Assembly (NCBI RefSeq): GCF_022758235.1
Contig: NZ_JALEBG010000001.1
Span: 1,612,001 to 1,676,000, forward strand
Direction of reading: 5' to 3'
Length of the DNA: 64,000 nucleotides
Origin: Pontibacter liquoris
GTDB taxonomy: Bacteria > Bacteroidota > Bacteroidia > Cytophagales > Hymenobacteraceae
Shown: piece after piece, positions 1 to 8,953 of the stretch
Numbering within the stretch: the first letter of the stretch is position 1
How the letters are laid out: every line of letters begins with the position of its first letter
The notes under the pieces: model-generated
Seen by the model: only the letters and a program-made list of their open reading frames with translations
The model's database searches: none
What the model was told of the DNA's origin: nothing
Made by a program: the position numbers and the translations under genes

Positions 1-1568
1 AAGACAAACGGTATACGATTGCCCCGGTTACAAAAAAGATGCTGCAGAAGCTGCCTGATGAGGTAGTGGTGAATGTCTACCTGGAGGGCGACTTCCCGGC
101 AGGCTTTAAGCGGCTGCAGCAGGCGGTGCGGGAAACCCTGGACGAGTTCAGGATCTATGCAGACGGAAATATCCGCTATAATTTTATTGATCCGACAGCC
201 ATTTTGGATGAAAAGCAACGAACGGCCTTTTACCAGACTTTAGCCAAGAAAGGAATCATCCCCACCAACCTGCACGCCACAGAAGAAGGCAAGCAGGTGG
301 AGCGGCTGGTTTTTCCGGGGGCGACGGTGACCTATAAAGGCAAGGAAACGGCTGTGAACCTGCTGAAAGGAAACCTGGCTGCCTCGCCAGACGAGCGCCT
401 GAACCAGTCGGTAGAAGGCGTGGAGTATGAACTGGCTTCTGCTATCCGGAAAATGGCCTTCCAGGGCACCAAGACTATCGGTTACATTACCGGGCAGGGC
501 GAGCTGGAATTGCCGCAGGTAGAGGATCTGCTTGGCTCCCTGCAGGAATATTACCGTGTGGCGCGGGGCGATCTGGCCCAGATTCCCTCGCTGAAAGGCC
601 TCGACCTGATTCTGATTGCCAAACCCACCAAATCTTTTTCCGAAGCAGACAAGTATAAGATCGATCAGTTTATCATGAACGGCGGTAAGGCAATCTTTTT
701 TGTGGATGCCCTGAATGCCAACATGGACAGCGTAGGAGCAGGCGGCATGTTTGCCCTGCCGTATAACCTGAACTTGGATGATCTGTTCTTCCGCTACGGC
801 CTGCGGCTGAACCCAACGATGATCATGGACATGAACTCGGGCTTTATTCCAATGGTAACGGGGTATATGGGCGATAAGCCGCAGACCGAAATGATCAACT
901 GGCGCTTTTATCCGCTGATCAACAGTTTTAGTAAGCACCCGATCACGCGTAACCTGGATGCCGTTTACACCAAGTTTGTAGGCACTATCGATACCGTAAA
1001 GGCCGAGGGCATCCGGAAAACACCGCTGCTCTTTACCTCCCGGTACTCGCGCGTGTTGCAGGTGCCCGTGCCGGTTACACTGGAGGAGGCGCGCATGGAA
1101 GTGAAACCGGAGCTGTTCCAGGCCGGGCCGCAGCCGGTGGGCTATTTGCTGGAAGGGAAATTTACTTCTTTGTTCCGGCACCGCCGCGCGCCCCAGGGAG
1201 CAGCCGACCAGCAGGTGCGGGAGCAGGGGGTAGCCTCTAAGATCGCCGTGTTTTCGGATGGCGACCTGGTGCGCAACGAGATCGATCCCCGGACAAACAG
1301 GCCCTATGAATTGGGCTTTGACCGCTACAGCAACGTGACCTTTGCCAACAAGGAACTGGCTATGAATACGGTGCATTACCTGCTCGACGCCGAAGGCCTG
1401 ATCAACGTAAGAAGCAAAGAAATCGAACTGCGCCCGCTCGATAAGGTGCGCGTGAAAGAAGAGAAAACCTACTGGCAACTGCTGAACCTGGTTGCGCCGC
1501 TTGTGCTGTTGCTGCTCTTTGGCTTGGCGCGCTTTTACCTGCGCAAGCGTAAGTATGCGCGTTTTTAA
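1..1568 (+). CDS. gldG: Gliding motility ABC transporter substrate-like protein GldG (5' end outside window)
   Basis: The reading frame is open from the first base (codons in phase with position 3), so the gene begins upstream; an internal ATG at 39 is not the real start. The visible part begins with the conserved GldG stretch around APVTKKMLQKL and DFPAGFKRLQ. It has the extracytoplasmic ABC-transport-type domain through the middle and ends with one hydrophobic segment (near LLNLVAPLVLLLLFGLARF) and a basic tail. GldF and GldG form the membrane part of the GldAFG complex needed for gliding in Flavobacterium (family knowledge); gldF would be expected just upstream. A gap of 105 bp separates it from dnaN, which has its own promoter. 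Confidence 0.93.
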   Translation, partial: DKRYTIAPVTKKMLQKLPDEVVVNVYLEGDFPAGFKRLQQAVRETLDEFRIYADGNIRYNFIDPTAILDEKQRTAFYQTLAKKGIIPTNLHATEEGKQVERLVFPGATVTYKGKETAVNLLKGNLAASPDERLNQSVEGVEYELASAIRKMAFQGTKTIGYITGQGELELPQVEDLLGSLQEYYRVARGDLAQIPSLKGLDLILIAKPTKSFSEADKYKIDQFIMNGGKAIFFVDALNANMDSVGAGGMFALPYNLNLDDLFFRYGLRLNPTMIMDMNSGFIPMVTGYMGDKPQTEMINWRFYPLINSFSKHPITRNLDAVYTKFVGTIDTVKAEGIRKTPLLFTSRYSRVLQVPVPVTLEEARMEVKPELFQAGPQPVGYLLEGKFTSLFRHRRAPQGAADQQVREQGVASKIAVFSDGDLVRNEIDPRTNRPYELGFDRYSNVTFANKELAMNTVHYLLDAEGLINVRSKEIELRPLDKVRVKEEKTYWQLLNLVAPLVLLLLFGLARFYLRKRKYARF

Positions 1569-1640
1569 AAAAAGTGGCCTTAAAGAGATAAAAACCCAAA
1601 AAGGAGCGGCTCAGCAGCTAGTATAAATGCGAAATATTTA

Positions 1641-1648
1641 TAACTTTG
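1641..1648 (+). promoter_or_regulatory. Bacteroidota -7 box for dnaN
   Basis: TAACTTTG matches the Bacteroidota -7 consensus TAnnTTTG and lies 25 bp before the dnaN ATG. No clear TTTG -33 element is present at the expected distance. Confidence 0.6.
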
Positions 1649-1673
1649 TCCAAATAACATTATAGCAAGCATA

Positions 1674-2798
1674 ATGAAATTTATCGTCTCTTCTTCTGCT
1701 CTTTTGAAGCAGCTATCCAGCATAAACGGCGTAGTAACCAACAATCCGGTGGTTCCTATTCTCGAAAATTTTCTCTTTGAGATAAACAACAGCACGCTCA
1801 CCATTACCGCAAGTGACCTGGAAACCTCCATGATCACCGAGCTGGCTGTGGAAGCACGCGAGAACGGGCGCATAGCGGCGCCTGCCAAGATCCTGCTGGA
1901 GACACTGAAAAACCTGCCGGACCAGCCGGTAACGTTTACCATAGACGAAGAGACCTATACCATCGAGATCAGTTCATCAAACGGCCGATACAAACTGTCT
2001 GGCGAGAACGCGACGGATTTTCCGCGTGTGCCGGTGGTACAGGGCGCAAACGCCATTGAGATCCCTTCGAACGTATTGGCGAGAGCTATTAACAAAACCA
2101 TCTTTGCCGTGAGCAGCGACGAGCTTCGCCCGGCTATGACTGGTATCTTTGTGCAGCTGCGCAACGACAATGTAACGTTTGTAGCCACTGATGGCCACCG
2201 CCTCCTGCGTTATCGCCGTGTAGACATCTCGACCAAACAGGAAGCATCGCTGATCATTCCGCGCAAAGCCTTCACCTTGCTTAAGTCTACACTGCCTACC
2301 GAGCCAACAGCCGTGCGGGTAGAGTTTAACCAATCTAACGCTTTCTTCAGTTTCGATAACATCCGCATGATCTGCCGCCTGATCGACGAGCGTTACCCGG
2401 ATTATGAGAATGTGATTCCGGTACAGAACCCGAACAAGCTCGTGATCGACCGTCTGGATCTGTTAAGCTCTGTACGTCGTATTTCCATTTACTCGAATAA
2501 AACCACGCACCAAATCCGCTTGAAATTAACAGGTTCTGAGCTGCAGGTATCCGCTGAGGACCTGGACTTCTCGAACGAGGCAAACGAGCGCCTTTCCTGC
2601 CAGTATGAAGGTGAGGACATGGAGATTGGTTTCAATGCCAAGTTCCTTACCGAAATGCTCAACAACCTGGATTCGGATGAGATCACCTTCGAGCTTTCGA
2701 CGCCAAACCGTGCCGGTTTGCTTATGCCGCTTGCCAACGAAGAAAATGAAAATGTGCTGATGCTGGTAATGCCGGTAATGCTAAACAACTACGTATAA
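1674..2798 (+). CDS. dnaN: DNA polymerase III subunit beta (sliding clamp)
   Basis: This is the ring-shaped processivity clamp that tethers DNA polymerase III to DNA. The 374-residue length is normal for DnaN. The N-terminus (MKFIVSSSALLKQLSSINGV), the domain-2 motif around RPAMTGIFVQ and TDGHRLLRYR, and the C-terminal LMLVMPVMLNNYV, which ends the clamp and helps form the partner-binding pocket, are all typical. The ATG at 1674 follows a good -7 box by 25 bp. It sits after gldG and faces the convergent nuclease-family gene across a strong hairpin. No copy of the over-represented TATACTT word was noticed inside it. Confidence 0.98.
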   Translation: MKFIVSSSALLKQLSSINGVVTNNPVVPILENFLFEINNSTLTITASDLETSMITELAVEARENGRIAAPAKILLETLKNLPDQPVTFTIDEETYTIEISSSNGRYKLSGENATDFPRVPVVQGANAIEIPSNVLARAINKTIFAVSSDELRPAMTGIFVQLRNDNVTFVATDGHRLLRYRRVDISTKQEASLIIPRKAFTLLKSTLPTEPTAVRVEFNQSNAFFSFDNIRMICRLIDERYPDYENVIPVQNPNKLVIDRLDLLSSVRRISIYSNKTTHQIRLKLTGSELQVSAEDLDFSNEANERLSCQYEGEDMEIGFNAKFLTEMLNNLDSDEITFELSTPNRAGLLMPLANEENENVLMLVMPVMLNNYV

Positions 2799-2820
2799 GC
2801 ATTCACTTTCTATTTATAGA

Positions 2821-2858
2821 AGCAGGAAAGGCGAACTTGATAGTTCGCCTTTCCTGCT
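2821..2858. terminator. Hairpin between convergent dnaN and EEP-family gene
   Basis: A perfect 16-bp stem (2821-2836 with 2843-2858) closes a 6-base loop. It lies 22 bp after the dnaN stop, between two converging genes. There is no long T-run, so it may act as a bidirectional or structure-only terminator. Confidence 0.75.
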
Positions 2859-2911
2859 TATAGGCCTGTTCATACTTTGTGCTACAGCCTTGGAAGTATA
2901 AAATGGCTCTC

Positions 2912-3961
2912 TTATTTCGACTCCCGCACCTGAATATAAATCGGGAAGTGGTCGGAGTAGCCGCCAAAGTAGGTCGTGCCGGAGAAAGTGCCCCGCGGCG
3001 TGTTTTTATACTTGCCGTAAAGGAATTTTATTTTTTCCGGATTATAAATATGTTCCGACCCGCGAATATACTCCAGCCCACGGCCATCTATAAGTGATTT
3101 GGAGATCATGATCTGGTCCAACATCATAAAGTCACCCCTGCTGTAGAAGCTACCCTGGCCATTTACAAAGGCCATGTAAAAGGTATTGAACAGCTCTTTG
3201 TTGTAATAAGGGTTTGGCCGGCCAGTGGCTTTCAGCACGTCCTTGATGACGGGTGCCGCCGGTTCTGCATCAAAATCACCCATCACAATGATGCGGGCAT
3301 CTTTGTTGGCTACCTGCAGGGCCGTGATCTCTTTCCGGAGAGCAAGAGCGGCAGCACGCAGGTTACTGTCTTCCTGGGTGTTTCGGCGCATGCGTGCGGG
3401 CCAATGATTGATGAACAGCGTGACAGGCTCGCCCTGCAATTCTCCGTTTACCTGCAAAATGCCGCCGGACGAAGGTTGCGAACGGCCATTGTCTATTTTA
3501 ATGATCTGCTGCGAAGTTGGTTTAAAAGCCCTCGGCTTATAGAGCAGCGCTATATCCAGCCCCTGTTCACCTGGCAGGTTAACGTGAATGATGCTATACT
3601 TGCTTTTGCGTAATTCATTGCTGTTTACAAGGTCCTGCACGACCTGCACATTCTCTACCTCCGCCAGGCCGATCACTTCCGGCCCGTTTCCGCCGCCTAT
3701 TTCCCGGATTACTCCGGCGATATTGGCAATCTTACGGGCATACTTTTCCTGCGTCCAGTTCAGCTCGCCCTCCGGCAAAAAAGGGTCATCGTCAGTGTTC
3801 GGATCGTTTATGGTGTCATATAGCTTCTCGGTATTATAAAAAGCAATAGTCTGTGGTTTACCTTTTTTTGAAAGGTTAAAAGTGCTCAGCGGTACCTTAG
3901 CGCAGCCGGCCAGTAAGATGATCGTAAAAAAGAGAAAGAGGGTTTTAATTCCGTAGTGCAT
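2912..3961 (-). CDS. Endonuclease/exonuclease/phosphatase family lipoprotein
   Basis: The 349-residue product starts with a lipoprotein signal (hydrophobic run then LAGC, Cys at about residue 20), so it is probably membrane-anchored outside the cytoplasm. The EEP fold motifs are in order: FYNTEKLYD near residue 42, the metal-binding Glu in GLAEVENV, NHWPARM, the catalytic Asp in VMGDFDAEP, and the closing YSDHFPI. EEP proteins cleave phosphodiester bonds in nucleic acids, lipids or nucleotides; the substrate cannot be told from the sequence. Secreted members in Bacteroidota may scavenge phosphate from extracellular DNA (inference). It is monocistronic. Confidence 0.88.
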   Translation of the reverse strand: MHYGIKTLFLFFTIILLAGCAKVPLSTFNLSKKGKPQTIAFYNTEKLYDTINDPNTDDDPFLPEGELNWTQEKYARKIANIAGVIREIGGGNGPEVIGLAEVENVQVVQDLVNSNELRKSKYSIIHVNLPGEQGLDIALLYKPRAFKPTSQQIIKIDNGRSQPSSGGILQVNGELQGEPVTLFINHWPARMRRNTQEDSNLRAAALALRKEITALQVANKDARIIVMGDFDAEPAAPVIKDVLKATGRPNPYYNKELFNTFYMAFVNGQGSFYSRGDFMMLDQIMISKSLIDGRGLEYIRGSEHIYNPEKIKFLYGKYKNTPRGTFSGTTYFGGYSDHFPIYIQVRESK

Positions 3962-4037
3962 CGTGTAACTTTGTACCTATATATTTCCTAAACCATATTA
4001 CGAGATATCTATACTACAAAGTTTAAATTTTGAGAAA

Positions 4038-4385
4038 ATGAAGAAATCTGAAATATACTTTAGCATCGCATTGGATGATAAAAGCATTCCGGAAGCCATT
4101 AGCTGGCGTGCGACCGATGCCGGTGAGAAGATCCATTTTGCCAAAGCCATCAATATTTCCCTCTGGGACCGTGATGAGGCCGGCACTATGAAGATCGATC
4201 TCTGGACAAAAGATATGCCGGTAGATGAAATGAAATACTTCTACATTGATACCATCGGAGCCATGGCGCAGAGCATTGCCACCGCTACCAGCGACGATGT
4301 GATGGCCCAGAAAATGCGTGCCCTTTGCCAGGAACTGACCAAGCACGTAGAACAGGAGCAGAAAGACAACAAAGGCAATGCCTAA
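4038..4385 (+). CDS. gldC: Gliding motility protein GldC
   Basis: This 115-residue soluble protein matches GldC from start (MKKSEIYFSIALDD) through the conserved central WRATDAG and LWTKDMPVDEMKYFY segments. GldC is a small cytoplasmic protein of Bacteroidota, first found through gliding-motility genetics and encoded beside gldB in Flavobacterium; its biochemical role is not settled. Here it stands alone, with no gldB next to it. The ATG lies 17 bp after an AT-rich stretch, and the gene ends at a strong terminator. Confidence 0.9.
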   Translation: MKKSEIYFSIALDDKSIPEAISWRATDAGEKIHFAKAINISLWDRDEAGTMKIDLWTKDMPVDEMKYFYIDTIGAMAQSIATATSDDVMAQKMRALCQELTKHVEQEQKDNKGNA

Positions 4386-4388
4386 AAT

Positions 4389-4420
4389 AAAAAGGGCCAC
4401 TCCGGAGAGTGGCCCTTTTT
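4389..4420. terminator. Bidirectional terminator after gldC
   Basis: A 9-bp GC-rich stem (4394-4402 with 4407-4415) with loop CGGA is flanked by A-run and T-run tails. It serves gldC on the plus strand and the convergent small secreted protein on the minus strand. Confidence 0.92.
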
Positions 4421-4454
4421 GTTGTATAGGAAGGAAGCATTACGCTTCCAATTT

Positions 4455-4952
4455 TTACTTTATACTTGCAGTCGCAGTTCCGGCAGTTACTGTAGTGGCG
4501 TCGGCAAGCTCTTTAGCGCTTTCCGGGGCCGTTAAGCTGGCCATAAACTCTTTTTCTGTCTGGTCATAAGCCTTACGATCACCAAAGTAATCGTTGTACT
4601 GCTCGGTGCTCAGCACGTTTTCCAGCGCCAGGTCACGGGTAGCGCACACCTCTTTGCACTTCTGGTCGATCAGCGCCTGGTTACCGGCAAACTGCTGCTC
4701 AATGGCCATTTTCTTGGCTACTACGTCTTTGTTCAGCTCCCTTACTTTGCGGGACTGGTAATTGTTAAGACCTAATTCACGCACCATTTTATCAGAAAGT
4801 GTTGCCGCTCTCTTTTCTACAACCACACCTGCTTTGTTTTCAACTGTAGATGCTGTTTTATTTTCTGAGGTTCTTGTTTTTGTATTGCCACTGGCGTGGA
4901 CAGCACAAGCACCTCCAAACATCATACAAGCGATCATCATTAGCTTTTTCAT
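4455..4952 (-). CDS. Small secreted protein of unknown function, Spy/CpxP-like composition
   Basis: The 165-residue product has a signal peptide (MKKLMMIACMMFGGACAVHAS) and then a charged, helix-rich mature part. The segment from about residue 52 (LSDKMVRELGLNNYQSRKVRELN, read with breaks) followed by a Lys/Glu-rich helix resembles periplasmic Spy/CpxP-like proteins, in which helices begin after a loop-Leu-xx-Gln motif. Two Cys about four residues apart (KCKEVC) sit mid-protein. No enzyme motif is visible. It converges on gldC across a shared terminator. The assignment to the Spy-like group is inference. Confidence 0.7.
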   Translation of the reverse strand: MKKLMMIACMMFGGACAVHASGNTKTRTSENKTASTVENKAGVVVEKRAATLSDKMVRELGLNNYQSRKVRELNKDVVAKKMAIEQQFAGNQALIDQKCKEVCATRDLALENVLSTEQYNDYFGDRKAYDQTEKEFMASLTAPESAKELADATTVTAGTATASIK

Positions 4953-5069
4953 GGTCTTTTCCTTTCGTATTTAGTTTGTTTTATTTCTCGTTAATAACAT
5001 ACAGCCGTGTAAATTAATTCCGGTAGTATGATTAATAAGTATACGAGTTATAGTGCACATATGATGCCA

Positions 5070-5103
5070 AAAAACCGCCAAAGCGTGTGCCAGGGCGGTT
5101 TTT
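5070..5103 (-). terminator. Terminator of dcd
   Basis: Arms AAAAACCGCC (5070-5079) and GGCGGTTTTT (5094-5103) pair perfectly around a 14-base loop, 22 bp beyond the dcd stop. On the minus strand the hairpin ends in a T-run. Confidence 0.85.
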
Positions 5104-5125
5104 ATACTCTATTTTTCAGGTTATT

Positions 5126-5662
5126 TTACCATTCATTGCGCCACATCATCGACTCTACAGGCGTAATGGAACGGTGATTATACTTGGCGTTCTGTTTAGT
5201 ATTGTAGTAGTTTTCGATGCCACCTTTTACTTCAAAGTAAATCAGCTGGCCGATGGGCATACTATAGTAAACACGCACGGGCTGGGACACAGAAATCTCC
5301 AGTGTCCAGGTATTGCAGAAGCCTACATCGCCTTTACCGGCTGTAGCATGAATATCAATGCCCAGGCGGCCTACGCTGGATTTCCCTTCCAGAAAAGGCA
5401 CATGGGCGTGTGTTTCGGTATACTCCAGGGTTACGCCCAGGTACAGGGTGCCGGGTTGTAAAACAAAGCCTTCTTCCGGAATCTCAAAGATGTCGATCTC
5501 GTTGTGCTTGCGGGCATCCAGCACCTCGTCTTTGTAAGTGGCCAGGTAGCGGCCCAGGTGCACGTCGTAGGAGTTGGTGCCCAGGCAGGCGCGGTCAAAG
5601 GGTTCTACCAGGATGGTGCCTTTTTCAACTTCCTCTAAAATCTGCTTATCGGTTAATATCAT
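5126..5662 (-). CDS. dcd: dCTP deaminase
   Basis: It deaminates dCTP to dUTP for dTTP synthesis. I place the start at the ATG at 5662 (MILTDKQI), which gives the usual 178 residues; the frame stays open further upstream but that part does not look like the family. Visible motifs are the N-terminal NSYDVHLG, the GKSSVGRLGI segment that corresponds to the family RSSxxR motif, the TAGKGDVGF turn, TLEISV carrying the catalytic Glu, and PIGQLIYFEV. A dUTPase-like relative is the only real alternative. It has its own terminator. Confidence 0.93.
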   Translation of the reverse strand: MILTDKQILEEVEKGTILVEPFDRACLGTNSYDVHLGRYLATYKDEVLDARKHNEIDIFEIPEEGFVLQPGTLYLGVTLEYTETHAHVPFLEGKSSVGRLGIDIHATAGKGDVGFCNTWTLEISVSQPVRVYYSMPIGQLIYFEVKGGIENYYNTKQNAKYNHRSITPVESMMWRNEW

Positions 5663-5775
5663 GTGTGTGGGATAACTTCTGTAAAAGTAATCAATAAAGG
5701 GAATATGCCGCAAAAGTAGCGCGGAGTTTTCCCGTGCCGCTGGCATAAGCACGTTCCTATGCTTTGGAGAAAACA

Positions 5776-5809
5776 AGAACGGCAGCTCCTTTTCAAGGGC
5801 TGCCGTTCT
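5776..5809 (-). terminator. Terminator of hemL
   Basis: An 11-bp perfect stem (5776-5786 with 5799-5809) lies 17 bp past the hemL stop. On the minus strand it is followed by a T-rich stretch. Confidence 0.85.
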
Positions 5810-5826
5810 GCTGGACTTTTTAGCTG

Positions 5827-7125
5827 CTAAAGGTTATGCGCTTCCTGCAGGGCTTCCAGGTTTGCCTGAAGATACTTTTCTACCAGCTCGTCGGAGATAA
5901 CAGTAGAGACAAAGAGTGTTTCGTACTGCGAAGGAGCCAGGTAGATGCCGCGCTGCAGCATGCCGTTGAAATAACGCCCGAAGAGTGCGGTGTCGGATGT
6001 TTTAGCTGTATCAAAATCGCAAACGGGCTGCTCGGTAAAGAAAATACTGAACATGGAGCCTACGCAGTTAATGGTATAGCGAAAGCCCAGCTGCTGCATG
6101 TTTTGCTGCATGCCTGCTACCATTTTGAGTGTGGTATTCTCCAGCTGGGTGTATACTTCCGGGTGGTCGTGGAGGTAGGTCAGCATGGCCATTCCCGCCG
6201 ACATGGCGATCGGGTTGCCCGATAAGGTGCCCGCCTGGTAAACCGGACCGGCCGGTGCCACATAATCCATCAGTTCCTTTTTACCGCCATAAGCGCCCAC
6301 CGGCATACCGCCGCCGATTATTTTACCCAGTGTGCTCATGTCCGGTGTTACGCCGTACAACTGCTGCGCACCGCCCGGGGCAAGCCGGAAACCGGTCATC
6401 ACCTCGTCAAAGATCAACACAATACCTTCTTTGTCGCAGAGGTCACGCAGGCCCTGCAAAAAGCCTGCTTCCGGGGTAACGAGGCCCATGTTACCGGCTA
6501 CAGGCTCCAGTATAATGGCGGCCACCTGTCCTTTATTGGCGGCTACCAGCGTCTCCACCGTCTGCAAGTTGTTGTAAGGGACTGTCAGGGTGTCATTGGC
6601 GGTGCCTTTGGTCACGCCCGGGCTGTCGGGTACGCCCAGGGTAATAGCGCCGCTCCCGGCCGAGATCAGGAAAGAATCGCCATGACCATGGTAGCAGCCT
6701 TCAAACTTGATGATCTTGTCGCGGCCGGTGTAGCCACGCGCCACCCGTATGGCCGACATGGTCGCTTCGGTACCGGAGTTTACCATGCGCACCTTCTCGA
6801 TGCTGGGCACCATACTTACAATCAGCTCAGCGATCTCGATTTCCTTGCGGGTAGGAGCGCCAAAAGACAGCGAGTGAGGGATGGCTTCCAACACGGCTTT
6901 CTCTACCAGGGCAGGGGCATGGCCCAGGATCATGGGGCCCCATGAATTGATCAGGTCGATGTAGCGGTTGCCATCTTCATCTTCCATGTAAGGGCCTTTG
7001 GCCGATACCATGAAACGGGGATTTCCGCCTACGGCCCGGAACGCCCTTACCGGCGAATTTACGCCACCAGGAATACTGTTTTGGGCGCGCAGGAAAAGTT
7101 CGTTGCTAATGGGTGCTTGTATCAT
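5827..7125 (-). CDS. hemL: Glutamate-1-semialdehyde 2,1-aminomutase
   Basis: This PLP enzyme makes 5-aminolevulinate from glutamate-1-semialdehyde, the last step of the C5 route to haem. At 432 residues it has normal length. It shows the N-terminal PGGVNSPVRAF, the NSGTEATMSAIR phosphate-binding turn, FDEVMTGFR with the PLP-contacting Asp, and the PLP lysine in LGKIIGGGMPVGAYGG. The presence of hemL implies the tRNA-Glu dependent (HemA) pathway. It lies 32 bp downstream of the TPR/periplasmic-binding gene and may be co-transcribed with it. Confidence 0.98.
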   Translation of the reverse strand: MIQAPISNELFLRAQNSIPGGVNSPVRAFRAVGGNPRFMVSAKGPYMEDEDGNRYIDLINSWGPMILGHAPALVEKAVLEAIPHSLSFGAPTRKEIEIAELIVSMVPSIEKVRMVNSGTEATMSAIRVARGYTGRDKIIKFEGCYHGHGDSFLISAGSGAITLGVPDSPGVTKGTANDTLTVPYNNLQTVETLVAANKGQVAAIILEPVAGNMGLVTPEAGFLQGLRDLCDKEGIVLIFDEVMTGFRLAPGGAQQLYGVTPDMSTLGKIIGGGMPVGAYGGKKELMDYVAPAGPVYQAGTLSGNPIAMSAGMAMLTYLHDHPEVYTQLENTTLKMVAGMQQNMQQLGFRYTINCVGSMFSIFFTEQPVCDFDTAKTSDTALFGRYFNGMLQRGIYLAPSQYETLFVSTVISDELVEKYLQANLEALQEAHNL

Positions 7126-7157
7126 AAGATTGTCGGTTCTAAGTATACTTTGTCTGA

Positions 7158-8858
7158 TTAAAAAACAGGATTCACTACGGTAAGTTGCAGGTTATCGAGT
7201 TTCGTGATGGGTACATACTGGTTATCGGGTTGCAGCTCGCCAGGCTTTTGTGTGGTGCTATACCCATGCCCCGGGTAAAATACGCCCTGCTGAATGCCTT
7301 GCGCCGCCAGCTGCTGGTTGAACTGCGGCCCGAACTGCTGGAGCCTGGTACCAAAGTAATACAGCATTTCAAAACCGGCATACGCATACATAGATGGGGG
7401 CAGGTTATACTTGCTGATGTATTTGCTGCGAAACCAATCGTTGACTGGGTTATACTTGTTCACATACTTGGGGCTGATGAAGTAAGCTTCCAGGTTGTCC
7501 AGTTGCTGTAAAGAGATCTGGTTGATATCAAGCCAGTTCTCGTAGGTGATCAGCGGCAACCGGGGAGCTTTGCCCTGCAACAGGCTAATGGTGTTTACGG
7601 CTGCTGTCATTTTCTCTGAAAAAACAGCCAGGTGCCCGGCATCTTCCAGCGCCAGGCCGTTAAAAATGGCTGCCGTGGCCCCGGCCTGGCTGGAGCTGAT
7701 CTTTTTATACACTTTCACTTTGCCGCCTAGCCGCAGGAACTGCCGCCGGTAATGACCGGCAAAGGTGGTGTCGTCCTTCGTATTTTCGAACAGGATAACC
7801 GCTGTTTTCGGATTGAAGTGCTGGTACGCGAATGTGGCAGCCTGCTTTGCCTGTGTGGCAACAGACGCCTCGAAGAGAAACACATGCTCATTGCCTTTTG
7901 CAATATCGGTATCCTGCGAGAGCGGGTTGATGACGTTGATGTTGTTTTGGGCTGCAAAGCGCGCCGCAACTTTTGCCGTGGATTTGTATACCGGCCCGAT
8001 CACCAGGTCCATTTGCTGCAGCTCCGGCAGCCTGAGCAGGTTACTGGTAGCAGTTGTGTCGGCACTCGCATCGTAGGCCAGCAGGTTAATGCGGATACCT
8101 TGCGCTGCTAATGAGTCTTGGGCCAGTTTCATACCGGCATACAGATCCGTTACAAACTGGTTTTTGCGGGCTGTCTGCGAAAGCGGCTGGTTCAGCTGAA
8201 AGGGTAGGAGCACCGCCACATCAAAGCCTTGCCCGCTCAGGGCATCCTTGCTCAGGTAGCGGTTGCGGTCTAAGTTAAAGCGCTGCACAATGCGTTCCAG
8301 GGTTTGCCGATCTTCCGGGCGGTACCAGCCACCTATCAGCTTATCAGCATACACCTGCGCTACGGTTTTATCTGATCCAAAGCGTTTGAGCAATTGCTCG
8401 TATGCCGGTCGGCTGTTGAGCCTGGTCAGGTAATAGCGCTTGAGGCCTTCGGCATCCGCTTCCAGGGCAGACCCATCCAGTTCCTGCAGCTTGCTCAGGG
8501 CGCGTTCATAATCTCCCTGCTCAAACAAAACATTGGCCAGCAGGTAATCCGCATCCTTCATACCTGCCCAGTCGGGATGTTGGTTCTGCAACTGTAACAG
8601 CATCTGATATGCCTCTTTGGTCTTGTTGCCTTTCAGGGCAGCGAGCGCGTAAAAATAGGAAGCTTCCGGTGCATACGGGTTTTCTGAGCTCGTCAGGGGC
8701 TTTAACTCGGCCATTGCCTGGTCGTAGCGCTGCTGCTGTAGCAGCACTTTGCCGTTACTGTAAGCCGTGGCAGCATCCTGCACCTGCGCCTGCACGGGCA
8801 GCGCCAGCAAACCCGCCAGCAGCAAGCCGGCTATGTTTTTCCAGAAGTTTTTCTTCAT
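7158..8858 (-). CDS. Secreted TPR plus periplasmic-binding-fold protein (ABC substrate-binding-like)
   Basis: The 566-residue product has a signal peptide ending in PVQAQ. Residues about 25-170 are helical repeats with TPR-like spacing (AYSNGKVLLQQQRYDQA, ALAALKGNKTKEAY). From about 210 to the end the sequence is a type-1 periplasmic-binding fold of the Leu/Ile/Val-receptor type: FDVAVLLPF, DLVIGPVYKST, NVINPLSQDTDI and AGFEMLYYFG. Standalone proteins of this build are common in Bacteroidota without a partner permease, as here. The layout recalls LpoA, which regulates peptidoglycan synthases through TPR and PBP-1 folds, but that role is only a possibility. Confidence 0.85.
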   Translation of the reverse strand: MKKNFWKNIAGLLLAGLLALPVQAQVQDAATAYSNGKVLLQQQRYDQAMAELKPLTSSENPYAPEASYFYALAALKGNKTKEAYQMLLQLQNQHPDWAGMKDADYLLANVLFEQGDYERALSKLQELDGSALEADAEGLKRYYLTRLNSRPAYEQLLKRFGSDKTVAQVYADKLIGGWYRPEDRQTLERIVQRFNLDRNRYLSKDALSGQGFDVAVLLPFQLNQPLSQTARKNQFVTDLYAGMKLAQDSLAAQGIRINLLAYDASADTTATSNLLRLPELQQMDLVIGPVYKSTAKVAARFAAQNNINVINPLSQDTDIAKGNEHVFLFEASVATQAKQAATFAYQHFNPKTAVILFENTKDDTTFAGHYRRQFLRLGGKVKVYKKISSSQAGATAAIFNGLALEDAGHLAVFSEKMTAAVNTISLLQGKAPRLPLITYENWLDINQISLQQLDNLEAYFISPKYVNKYNPVNDWFRSKYISKYNLPPSMYAYAGFEMLYYFGTRLQQFGPQFNQQLAAQGIQQGVFYPGHGYSTTQKPGELQPDNQYVPITKLDNLQLTVVNPVF

Positions 8859-8879
8859 ATTAAAATGCTTTTAAGGCAT

Positions 8880-8935
8880 AAGACACAAGGCGCAGCATGA
8901 TCCGGTTTAAGGGAGCACCCTGCGTCTTGTGTCTT
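8880..8935. terminator. Hairpin downstream of guaA (terminator-like or intergenic repeat)
   Basis: Arms at 8880-8895 and 8920-8935 pair over 16 positions with one G-T. The word GACACAAG in each arm resembles a repeat type I remember from other Bacteroidota. It fills the gap after the guaA stop, but the minus strand lacks a T-run, so terminator function is uncertain. Confidence 0.55.
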
Positions 8936-8953
8936 TTATCCTGTCTCTCTGTT

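Noticed and set aside
240-1478. 412-codon open frame on the minus strand opposite gldG
   Set aside because: It is a mirror of the gldG coding strand; the plus-strand product has clear GldG similarity and the minus-strand product has no sensible composition.
5663-5776. Upstream extension of dcd by 38 residues
   Set aside because: The family begins at MILTDKQI and the extra part overlaps the hemL terminator region.
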